Shown: positions 41,001-53,000 of the stretch, in pieces
Numbering within the stretch: position 1 is the first letter of the stretch
Layout: each line of letters opens with the position of its first letter
Origin: Rhabdornis inornatus
Lineage: Eukaryota; Chordata; Aves; Passeriformes; Rhabdornithidae
Direction: 5' to 3'
Length of the DNA: 64,000 nt
Assembly: GCA_013397075.1 (NCBI GenBank)
Contig: VWZS01004377.1
Span: 859,097 to 923,096 of the forward strand
The notes under the pieces: model-generated
Told to the model about the DNA's origin: nothing
What the model saw: only the letters and a program-made list of their open reading frames with translations
Databases searched by the model: none
Made by a program: the position numbers and the translations under genes

Positions 41001-44000
41001 TGTATATTCCTTCATTCCAGAGTTTGCATCTGGTTTTCTGTTCATACGTTAAAGGTTTTTTAAAACAGTTAATAATTTGTATCAAATTGTTTAGCTGCAG
41101 ATTTTTAGCTACTTAACCACAACAGATTAGAAGCAAGTGGAATGGGGTTATTCTTAGCATTTTCCATTTCCAAAGTAATTTGCATTATCTTAGTAAGTGC
41201 TTTTTTCCCTAGTGTATGTGTTATACCATCCATCCTTTGCAGGCCTGTGTGGCTTGTGTGCTTTAGAGATGGAGGCAGGAGCCCACAGATGCATAGGGTG
41301 CCTGCTCTGCATCTTCAAAGACTAGGGATAGTCCCCAGGCTGCTCTGTCAACCTCCATCTCCAGTCCAAGAGTACAAAATGTGGGTTTAGATTAGAGTGG
41401 AAAAACAGAAACAAAAGAGGCCAGAACAGCTTGAGTAAAATGTTTGGAGAAATGGTATGATAGAGATTTAAGTCCAAGACCACTCTGCTGCTTTGAAAGC
41501 AAACCAGTGGGAGAATCCCCATAGAATTACCTCTAGAGAGATTTTGGGTTGGAGTTACAATTTAATAGAAAGATTGCAATAAATGCAGTGGTACACAGAA
41601 GACTGGTACAGAGTACAGCCTGGCACCCTGTTGGTCAGGGTGTTGATCACAGTCTTGTTGAAGTGATGGTTGCAGTCAAAAGCTATGGTCCTGTGGAAAT
41701 TCTGGTGCTCCTCTGGATCCATCCAGTGGTGGTGGTGGTAGTGTCAAGATTATGTACACCCACGTTCAGCTCAGTATCTCCCCCAGGCGGGGAGTTTCAC
41801 AATGGAGTGATGTAATAGTGTGAGTCATAGGATATTTTGGGGAGTTCTTGATGGTCGAAGTTTATTCTGGTGGTGCCCATAATGGCCCATAAGCAGAGAT
41901 CCCCTCTTCAGGAGATGAGTGTGACTGTGCTGGTGCTTCCCCAGAGGGGAGTTATCACAGCTGAGTCATTGGTGTGAGGAAGAAACACTACCCTGCCTCC
42001 AAGGGTTTGCCTGTTCTCTTAACACCCAGCTTGTAGCCTGGGGTGTCAGGTGTGGGATGGGCAGATCCTGCAAGCGACCTATAATTAACAGTATGTCAGG
42101 AGTGATGTAGAGGGGAGTACAAGCAGTTTGTTTACACCCACATTGGCACTCTCCTTTTGTAACCAGGACAACCAGCACAGGCTGTTTCCACTTGGGAAGG
42201 TCAACAGAACTGGTCACTGGCATCCAAGTGAGCTGCTGAATCGCCAGCAGTTCCCTGTGTTGTCCTTGACAGTCTGTGTGAATCCTGCCGTGGAAATTGA
42301 TGCAATCCATACATGAAACAGTGTTAAAGCAGGAGCCTGTGGAGCAGCATGGGAAGCCCAGGAGGTTGGGATAAAGGGCTCATCTCCTTGCACTGATCTC
42401 TGTGCTAAGCACATACTGGCACATAGTATGTCACATGGCTCTCTCTGCCTCTAAAACAAACTTCTGTCCTCCCCTTCTGTCTCTGCAGAGCTTCCTTCCT
42501 CGGAACACTTGAGTGTGGCTGATGCAACATGGCTTGCCCTCAACGTGGTGTCTGGTGGAGGTGGTTTCTCCAGCTCCCAACCCATCGGAGTGACCAAAAT
42601 TGCCAAGTCAGTCATAGCACCCCTAGCTGACCAAAACATCTCAGTGTTTATGCTCTCCACCTATCAGACAGACTTCATCCTGGTAAGAGGACATGAGGGG
42701 ACCAAATGAAAGTTCAGTTGGGCAATTCTGGGAGCAAGTTGTCTGGGAGTGGCAGAAATACCAAAGTCTGCTTTCCCCAGAGCTCTGTTCTTTGTGGTTA
42801 GGCCCTCTGACGTCTCAGGAGCTTTTGCCATGGGGTGAAGCATTTGTTGTCATGGGTTGTCTGGTGTCTAATGAGAGTGCTGAGCCCACACTACAGTCTC
42901 TCCTGAAGTGGAGATACTGGTAGCACTTCCCACCATCACTCAGACATTGGTTTTCTGAAAGTTAGAGGAACATAGTGTCTGCTGTCAGGTTGGCTGGTGA
43001 TGGCCAAGAGGCTCCAAAGTTGTTTTGGGTGTAGACAGACAGACTGTTTTTCTGTCTCACCCACGTGTGTGTGCATGCACACAACATGGCCTTATTTCTT
43101 GAGGAAACAAGACTGAAGAACAGGCAGTGCTGAGTTGTTGAAGGAATGCTGAAAAAGAGGTGAAGCATCTCCCACATAGAAATCTCCATAATATTTTTAC
43201 AGTCATAAAAGCACTCTGGTGCTTAATCCTACTGATACTCACAGTGATGTCACCAAGGGTGCTTCTCTTAAGATACACCTAAATGGTAACTATCCATTGG
43301 CTCAAGCAGGAGTCATGTCCACTTTGCTGTGCACTACAAGTATGTACCCTCCACTGCAGTGTTTTGTCATTTCTGGTGCATACCATCACCAGATAACCCT
43401 GTTGTCACCTTCAGGTGCGTGAGCGAGACCTCCCCTTCGTGATGCACACGCTGGCTGCCGAGTTCACCATCCTCAGAGTAGTGAATGGGGAGACAGTGGC
43501 TGCCGATGACTTTGGGGTAACAAATGGATTTGTCAAACCAAAACTAGGTAAGGACCAGCACAGGCTCAGCTTGCCAGGGAATTGGTCTCCCTGACACATG
43601 GGGTGGAAGTCCTGTTTCCTAGCTTCCTTCAGTATTTGGGTGGATATTTATCCTGTTGTAAGATTATAATCCTACAAGCCTATCCCAGTGCAACCAAGGA
43701 TTTAAGCAGGTTCTTAACTTTCTGAGCAGTGGCTAGTAAGTTTGGCTGAATTTTGACCTTTTAATGCTAATTTTTCTAGAGAAGACATGCCTTTGGTAGG
43801 ACAGAAGGTTGAAGTATAGTTCATTGTAGTTGCAAAAACAATGTTGTCTGTAGCCCGTATTTCCATGCTTCAACATTCCAAAGGAAAATAGCTTCTCTAA
43901 AAGCTTGTTTGAGTATTGCAGTGATGCACAGAGAAGATTGTTTTTCAACTTTCACACTCCAGTGCCAGTGAGGATCAAGGCCACAATGAGCCCAGGGCTG

Positions 44001-47000
44001 TACAGAACCTTAGAATTGTTTGCAGGCTAGAGAAACAAGTATCAAACCAAAGGGGCACAATCAGGAAAAGGAACAACCTACATACATATGTTTACCTACA
44101 GACATGTGTAAATTTTTGCCATAACCAGACAAAGCAGGGACCAGTTATTATGAAGTGGCACTCAGTTTCATCACCCAAGAGCTAACAATCACCTTGTTTA
44201 AGAAAATGAGACTTAAAGAAAAAAAGCATCAAGAAAGAGCACAGTGAAACACATGTTGATAATGCACCGGTATGCAGTTTGCTGTGTTGCTCTATTGGTT
44301 GCATGTCTAAATACTGGTTGCTAAATCCTAAATAGCCACTGGCTGCAATCTGTTAGACAAACTACTGCGTGGCAGCTGGGTTTTGATTTTTCAAGATATT
44401 ATGGCAAAATTGGTCCCCAGAAATGAGGGGAAACAGGATGGACTGCCAACAACCACCGCTGGAGAAATGCCTTCCATAGCCCTGCCTTTTAATGGTGGAA
44501 GCCTGCATTTTTTCCACTTTTCAGTTTCTCTTGGCACCTCCTTCAGCTTGCTCCTTGTCTCATGTGGATGCACCCAATGGCCTGAAAGCCCCTCGGAGCA
44601 GAGAGCTGGGCAGGGTGTTCAGGGTAATACAACCCTGTACCTTAGGGAGAGCAGCCCAGGAGCAGGTTATCCACAGGCCCCTCATTCCCTGTCTGAGAGC
44701 CAGCAGGGCTTCAGCAATGAGGCACTGCCTTACAAATACTGGCAGCTTTCTCTGTGACCATTGCCAGTGCATGGATAACATGGCTGATGGGACAGGGCCT
44801 GCTGCAGATGTGGCTTCATAGCTGTGTGTGTCTGTGTGTCTCTTTCAGTTCAGAGGCCTGTCATTCATCCTCTTTCCAGTCCAAGTAATATGTTCTGCGT
44901 CACCAGCCTGGATCCAGATACCCTTCCCACTGTTGCCACACTCCTCATGGATGTCATGTTTTACTCCAATGGGTAGGTCTTGCAGGAGATGGGCTTCCAG
45001 GAGAGGTGTGCCCAGTGTCTGGAGGCACAGATCCCACTGCTCTTCTGGGGTGCCCAGGGATCTGCTGTGGCCTTGTGCTGTTCCAGTGCTCTGCACTGAG
45101 GGAGGGAGGTTTCACGGGCCCAAGAGGGTTGTCCTGACAGGTGGAAGCCAAACAGATGATTGAGGATGCCCAAAGACATCTGCTGGCTTTTGAAAGCTGA
45201 GCCTTTTCAGAGTGAAGGTAAGAGCAGCCATGTGGTCAGTGTGCTGCACATCCTCACAGGCCTGGAGCATGTATGGCTGGCTGGATTGCTGCCCCTTGGT
45301 GCCTGTGGCTCCTGGCCCACAGCCTCTTGTGAGGGGACCTTGAGGCAGGGGTGGAGAGTTTTGTCAGTTGTGGAGACTGGATAGTTTTCCACCTGCAAAA
45401 TAAAAAAAAATCAAATTAGTGTAATACAAGGGGACTCAGTGTCACTTCCCTAAGTCAATGTAAGAACATTTCTGGTTTCACTGGCTATATCTGCTTTAAA
45501 AACCCTTTTTTGTGTTCTTCTAGCCACAGTTAATGTCGTTCTCTTCTGTTTCTTCAGAGTAAAAGACTCAGTGGTGGGCAATGAAGACTCGGGACATATT
45601 CGCTTTTTCTCCTTTTCTCTCATTGAGGGTTACATCTCCCTGGTCATGGACGTCCAGACACAGCAGAGGTGAGCTTTGGTCCTAGACCTGGACCTCAAAA
45701 AAAACGGATGTTCTGAAAGGAGCAGGAAGCAGCTTAGGCTCCTCTGTGTTAAGTATTTGGACTGTCCTTGTATGAGTGTCATGGGCCTGTACACCCTGTC
45801 ACTTTTCTGAATAAAATCTGCCATTTTAGTTCCAGTGTCTAAATTTTGGACTGGTCTGTCCAAGCCCTCAGTGAAATCACAGATCAATGTGATGTAGGGT
45901 TATCTCACTTTCAAAAGAGGAATATTGGAGCAAAGTGATTTTGGCATTTTTATTCTGTTGTTCATTAGCTGTGCTTCTAAGAGCAAAACCCAAAAAGGAA
46001 AACCTGGTGTAGATGTTTGAAGTTTTCCTGCTAAAAGCCAAAATCAGGGTGGGGATGTCAGTGGTGGGGTCCTCCTGCTTTGCTTTTACACAAGGATGGG
46101 CTTGGTTGAGAGTCTTTTTATGATGATAATGTCCTGAGTCATCACTGTGCAGCAGGAGCCTGTGTGTGTGTGTTTGTGCTTCTGCAGCTGTGCAGCACAG
46201 TAGGCTCTGAGGTCTGGAGCCTAGAGTGCTGCTGTACTCAGCAGTGCTTAGATTTGCTTTTGACATACAGTGCAGTTTGGGTTTGGTTCTTGAGGGCAAG
46301 ACCCCTGCCCCAGGGACTTGTTTTTCAAATTAATAAATTGCCCTCTTGAAAGTTTCTTTGACCTTATTGGAGTAAACCTTTGTGTGTCTTAAGAGGAGCC
46401 AGAGGGCTGGAGCTTCAGCCTGGGGTGTGGGAAATCTGGGAGCTAATTCTTCTCTCACAGGCTGCCTGCTTGACCTTGGGCAACTCTCTTAGCCTCTGGT
46501 CTCCTTTCCCCTGCTAAGAAATAGAGACCTCTGCAGTGGTGCCAGGGACCTCCCAGGATGGTATGGAAAAAAAGCACTGGTGGTGCTCAGACACAAAACC
46601 AGTGGTAACCATTCACATTCCTGAGAGCAAGTATGGAAACATATTCGATCCCTAGGTGTTTCCAAATGCAGCTCAAATCAAACCTTCACAGTCTCAACAT
46701 TTGTAAAGCTGGGGCACAACCTGTTGCTTAGAAATTTTTTCTGTGCCTCTCTGGGTACCTATGCCCACCTCCAGCAGCAGATGCTGATTTGCCATAGGAT
46801 ACCTGGAGGGTCAGGCAGGTGCATCTGCCCCACCTGCCTTGAGTTTTCCCAGTTTGCCCAAGCTACTGCCCCATTATTGTTGGCTTCAAACATCTCAAGG
46901 ATGCAGGAAGAGCAGATCCCCCACAGGCAGAATCTGACACACTGCTGTGTTTTAATTGCTATGTTTGGTGTTCTGTTTTTTTTACAGATTTCCTAATAAT

Positions 47001-50000
47001 TTGTTGTTTACAAGTGCATCTGGTGAGCTCTGGAAGATGGTGCGGATTGGTGGGCAGCCTCTTGGCTTTGGTAAGTAACATTTGGAGGATCAGTTGGTGT
47101 GCAGGCAGGCACCTCAGGGCCTTCAAGGGGTATGGAAAAATCCATGTGACTTTGTGAGCTGAGATTTTCAGATAGAAGCCTGACTCCTATTAAGTTTGAC
47201 TTCTGAATATACTGAAAGTGCTCCATGCTCAGCAGTTCCAGCTGCATTGTGTTCATCTGCTGGACTTCGGAGGTGGCTGCAGCTGGGGCTCTGGTTAAAG
47301 AGAAAAACTGAACTAAAATCTACTTCATTGTAGATTACTGAAATCAGTGGTCAGAAAGCACTGTCATACTCCAGTGCAGTACTTGGGTAATTCTGTGATT
47401 CTAGTAGGCTGTTTATAGGTTTATAGCAGTCCAAGTGGAAGTCTTGTCACAGATGTGTTTCCCATCCAGTCCTGCACATGTTTTCTCTACTCAAAAGAAT
47501 ATTGGTCCTAATTAGCACAGAACAAATGTTTCATGTCTGCAGGAGTGTTCTTGTTATTTCTGTGTCCCCTGCAATTTTAAGGGTCTGATCTGAATACTGC
47601 AACAAAAACCTGATCTTCAGGAAATGCAATGGCTCCTTTCTATGGGCTCTGAACCAGTTACAAAATTCAAGCTTCAAGGACATTTCTGAAAAACATTGGG
47701 CCAATTTTTGTGTTTAATTACGACTTCTACATTAGACCACCAAAAGTAGCAAGAAGGAAATCTTCATGTTTACGCATCTTTGAGGCAAATATGTAGAAAT
47801 GGCATGGTATGTCATTGATGGCACATCAGGACATTGACCAAGCCCCTAAATATTTGATGTTTAAATATGTTAATTTAAAATCAAGTTCAAATGTTGAATT
47901 TGAATCAGTGAAACTCTACATTTCATCTGAAAACAGCACACCATTGATCTGCAACAAACAAGACAGATGAAGCATATAAATTTCATTTAAAGCCCAGAAA
48001 GCCGAGCAAATAACCCAGATGGCCAATTGAATCCCAGGCTGCATCCAAAGGAGCATGGTCAGCAGGTTGAAGGAGGTGATTCTGCTTTTCTATTGTGCTC
48101 TTGTGAGAGCCCAGCTGGAGCCCTGCACACAGTTCTGTGTCCCCAACATAAGAAGAACATGCAAATGTTGGAGCAAGTCCAGAGGGGGCCAGGAAGTTGA
48201 TGAGAGGACTGGAGCAGCTCCCATATGGAGACAGGCTGAGAGAGCTGGGGCTGTTGAGCCTGGAGAACAGAAGGTTGTGTGGAGACCTCCCAGCACCTCC
48301 CAGGGTCTGAATGGGCTACAGGGCAGCCAGAGAGGGACTTTGCATCAGGAACTGGAGTGAAGGACCAGGGGAATGGGTACTAAGTGAAAGAGGGGAAATT
48401 TAGGTCAGATATTAGGAAGAAATTCTTCCCTGTGAGGGTGGTGAGACTGGCACAGGTTTCCAGGGGAGGCTGTGGATGTCCCAGCCCTGACAGTGTTCAA
48501 AGCTTGGTTGGATATGGCTTTGAGCAACCTGATCTAGTGGGAGGTGTCCCTCCCATGGCATGGAGTGCTGGCATCAGAGGATCTTTAAGGTCCAATTCAA
48601 CCACTTAGCATTCCATGATAATTCTGTGGTGAAATTGGTATGAAATGCTGTTTCAGGGGCTGTGGTGGGCTGCAGCCTAGGAACCATGTGTCCAGGCTGG
48701 ATAATGGGTCAGCATCTCCTCCTTCAGAGTTGCAGGTCCAAGTGTTCAGTAATAGAGGAAAATGGATGTTAAGGATATATGGGGCTGGACTTTGTGCTTT
48801 CTTCTTGAACATCGTTCAGTGCCTTTCTTTGGACCTCTAAATCATTCCAGTTCTAATGGTTTTGAGCCTTTGGAGAATGTGTGTTTCTCTGTAGCAAAAG
48901 GAATGTAATGAAACTAAATGTGCAATGTATTGTTGTGGCCGAAAAACTTCATTCTGTGAGAAAGAATACATTTTGTTACCAAGATTCCTTCTGATTGGAG
49001 TTTGTGAAGACAAACTTCTCCATACGTAGGCATGGAGCTGGTGAGCTCTGAGACTTTTGCAAGCCCTCCAGACAATGTTTGATTTTTTCTCTCCCCATAG
49101 ATGAATGTGGAATTGTCGCTCAGATTTCTGAGCCTTTGGCTGCAGCCGACATCCCAGCCTACTACATCAGTACTTTTAAGTTTGATCACGCCTTGGTGAG
49201 TATGAATGCAGCTTCTTTGGAGTAGGGAGATCTTTTCCTTAGGAGAAAACTCATTATGAGAATGTCACTTCTCATCCAGATGGCTCATTGGAGTGCCTTT
49301 GCTCCAGCGTATCCCAGCAAACTCCTGTCTTCAGCCTCCTGGCTCTCACTGTCCTGGGTGAGAGGCTTCTGAACAAGCCTCCAGTCTCTTTGGGGGCATG
49401 GGTTTTGCTGACTACCCCTTGGCTTTTTAGCTTAGGGATTATTTTCTGGATGGGGATTACGGTGTCTCAATTCGTCCGGTACTGCCGGCGGTGCACTGTT
49501 CAGGTGGCAGTTGGTATTTGTTGTTTTTTTACTTTCAGGAGTTTTACTGTAGATGGGTTTTTTGACAGTTTAGGCAAGGTGTTTAGTTGTTTAATGCTCT
49601 CTGTTTTTATAGCAGTTATTCTGAAAGCTTACTTGAGTCTCTTTGGATTTTTGAAATACTTATTTTGGAGGAAGTTTATGCTTAAATTGTGTGGGGTCTC
49701 TGGGCCAGTTACAATAGGATGTTTCTTCCATTCATTTTTAGTCAGGCTTACTTCAGTTTCTACCAAAGTAAAATCTTGTGATTTTCTTGTCACACCAGCA
49801 ACAGAAACAGATTTTGTTCTCACATGTCTTGATGAGATTAGTGTGCACTGCGAACTGGTGTCGACTAAGACTTTATATTTTTGTGGTTTAGATGTGCCAG
49901 GCCAACGAGTTCACACAGTTTATTCAGCAGGCAACACATCTCCCAGAACAAAAATGAACAATACCAAACAGCAAAACCTCTTGCTGTTCCGAAGAGATGA

Positions 50001-53000
50001 CAGATTTAGAAGAGTTCTTTCTGTGGGCTGCCCTGCTCTCTCAGGCTGGCATCAGTCCCTCCAGTGCTGGGAAATGCCACAGCCCAGGCCAGGCCTGCTG
50101 GGCCACAGGTGTGAGCTCCTGGTGCTCTTCTGGATTTTCAGTCCAGAGCAGGTTCAAACAGTTCCAGGAAAAAGAGAAAGGAAAAAAATAAAACAGTCTA
50201 GGGAGCTTCTCTGCCTCAGCTAGCTGGAAAAACTAACCAAGAGCAAAGGAGAGCTGTCTTCTGCTGTCCACCGCAGACAACACAAAGAACACAGCTGTGT
50301 TAGTGAGTGTTGTTCTCAAAAGAGGCTGGTCTCAGTCCTTAAAGACCTGCAGTGATGGAGACTGCACAACCTCCCTGAGCAGCTTCTTCCACTGCATCTG
50401 TATCTTTTATTAGAAACAGCCACAAACCCTTCCATTTGCCTCCAAAAATAGTTGCAGGCTCCAGACTCTCAGGACAGTGCTGTGACAACCCAACCTTAAG
50501 GGGAAGGTGTCCTTAGGTGCTTCCTTCCACTTAAGGGTGGGTCATCACAGGTGCCTTTGTGTGTTGGGAACTTTTTGGACAGTCTACCAGTAGCAGACCC
50601 CTGCCTTCATCTCTTGGTGCCTGCATTGTCCTAACCTTTGCTTTCTGTGACCCATCTATTAGCTCTTCTCTCCCTGCATCTTCCTGTTTTTTGATAAACA
50701 AGCAATAATTGCCAGCAAGAGAAGGTGATTTTGAAGCAGATAAGGTTGTTCCCATGTTTGTTCTCATGAGTGCCCATAAGCAGTTGCAGCACAGTCATCA
50801 ACACGAGAGTCTTGCCATCCTTGCAGAGTTCTCTTCGTTTTCTATACTGATGGATATTTTACTTTCTAGGCCTACCTCTGCTCTTCCTTTGCAAAGAAGA
50901 CACCCTCAAAAATGAGGAATTCCCCTAAAAAGGGAAAAATGCTATGCCTGTAGCCACAAATGGGATGGCATTTGTCTTGGAACCCATTTCCCTGGTCCTG
51001 AAGGAGGGAGTCAGCTGCTATGCTGACTCATTATGCTATTCATTTTTTTCCTTAAATGTGCTCTTTATTGCATTATACCTCTCTTTCCATCACTTGCAAA
51101 TTTACTGTTCAGGTCCTACTTTTGACCTGTAAAAGCTCTAGTGAGATCAAAGCAGGTTTGGGGTTTTTTAATTACTTTGTTTTTTCACGGTTGGTGTGAA
51201 CCATTCGCAGCTGATAGGTCATGTGTGTAAAGAGTAAAAGTAAATATTATTTCAGATAGCAAAGGTCAAAGTGTTATATATGTTTGTCTCATTTTTTTTA
51301 ATATTAACTGTGCTGATAAGATAAGCTAATAAAACACCATTTAAAAATCAATACTGTTAGCTTTGCCTCACATTTCTGCCCATTGTGTGGCCCCAGGTGT
51401 GCACTTCTTGTGCAAAGCATAAGGTGCAGTGTGCTCCTACATGTCAAGCCATATCTGGAGAGCTCACCCCTATCAGTTAAAATAGATATGTAGCTGAAAA
51501 CTTAGGCCATACAATTGCCATGACTCTGCAGGCAGCTCCACCTTCTCAGAGTGCCTCATCCTGCAGGCCCCACAGGTGCTGCCTCTGAGCAGCTGGCAGG
51601 TGTTGGGGGGCCATGCAGGTCTGCAGGTCTTCCTTACTCAAAGCACTATTTCAGTGCTTTTCTTTGCTACTTACCATTTTCTTTATGTGTGGTTTTAAAA
51701 GCCTTTTCACCTGGACAGTGCTGTTCTAGTAGTCAAACCCTTCCATCATTTGGAAGGTGCATTTTTTGCCTGACTTTACTCTGGGTGTGCTGGCTGAGCC
51801 GGATGCTTGTTGGCTCTAGGGTGGTTTTGTTGGCCAAGACCCTGACCTAGATTTTGTCATGTTTTCCCTAACTTTGCTACCCAGATACCTTGACTTCTAG
51901 TGACATTTCTTAAGGGCTAAGTGTATCTTTAACCCTTTCTCTAAATTCTCCCTTTCTTTAGTTAAGGTAGTTCAGTACCTGTTGTCAACGATTTAGAGTA
52001 CTGTATAAAAGCATGTTGTTCCCTTTGATCTGATCTGTTTTTCTCCTGTGCATCTTAAGGTGGTTTTTGTTGCTTAATTTTTATTTGACCTGGGTGTAAT
52101 ACTCAGGTCTTCCTGCCGTGCTGTAGCTGTAGACATTTGCCCTGCTAATCAGGACTTGTGCTTGAGACAAAATCCCTTTGGGAGACAATGTTGAGATGGG
52201 AACCTTCAGGTCTCTGGCATCTCCCCTGGGTGATGTAGGGTCAGGCTGGAGAGAGTCATGGTTACCAGCTCTGTCTAGAGAGAGCAAGGAAGAAGGGTTG
52301 CCTTTCCAGGTACTCTGCTCTTGCTGCCTCATGTTCACAGGTGTCTTGCTCTCTTTCACCAGCATTTTGCTTCTGAAGAGGTTGGAGCTGTGTCTGGGAT
52401 GTAATTTGGAGCTTTGCTTCTTCCTTCATGGTCAGTGCTTTGATCTGCACACTACCTGAGATGTGAGCACAGTGCACCAGCTGCCCTGGTACCAGGGGCA
52501 GGGAGGGGGAGCACTCCTCCACTGGTGACAAGCCAGGATGGGTCCTACAAATCAAAACTGTTTGCACATCTGTCCTGGAGAAAACTCTGCCGAAACATTT
52601 GTGGGCTGATTTCTGTGCTGTTAAGGGGGTCAGGCATTTTGCAGGGAATGAAGGCCCACTGTGTTTCATGGAGGACATGGCTCTGTGCAGGTCAAAGCCA
52701 GCTGGCCAGAGCTGGCAGTGCTGCTTTTTTCTGCTTCTGTGCAGTGCTGATGAAGCACATGGAAAGACCCACACCGCTGAGCATTGCTAGGGCTGACTAG
52801 AGGAGTGTGCTTTAAAAAATTGACTCCTATGCCTTTTCTTGTTATCTTAAGTAGAGGAAAAGAGTCAAGCAGCTTCTTCCACTGCAGTGTTCAGTGTACT
52901 GGGAAAAATTATGCAGGGGAGGCAGTGGAGAGTTGTGTCTCAAAGTTCTGTTCCCTAGGGTGGAGGTGTCCTGGAGTTTTCCTTCTAAACCAGAAGAGTT

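Larger units (their letters stand above)
3022..42488 (+). other. Intron 2 of CASTOR2 (39,467 bp)
   Basis: The donor is gtaagt at 3022 and the acceptor ctctgcag at 42481-42488; both flank phase-consistent exons (phase 1 on each side). The intron accounts for over 60% of the window. I could not support a nested protein gene. It contains the CpG island, CTG and TA microsatellites, three MIR-like SINE fragments, a CR1 3' end, a diverged repeat pair, and two LTR/ERV-like insertions, all listed separately. Between those, long stretches (3.0-10.0, 12-18, 20-28, 29.5-35 and 37.3-41.5 kb) look like unremarkable intronic DNA with no RNA gene or coding exon that I can recognise. Confidence 0.93.

Noticed and set aside
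42509..42709. Open frame reading past exon 3 into intron 3
   Set aside because: The gtaaga donor at 42683 and phase match to exon 4 show the coding end; the extra codons are intron.
47380..47410. ttctgtgattctag as a CR1 3' terminal octamer repeat
   Set aside because: No CR1 body precedes it; the match is too short.
49288..50223. 311-codon plus-strand open frame with hydrophobic N-terminal half
   Set aside because: It overlaps antisense retroviral protease/RT motifs. Its hydrophobic residues come from T-rich plus-strand sequence, and it starts at an arbitrary ATG inside intron 8.
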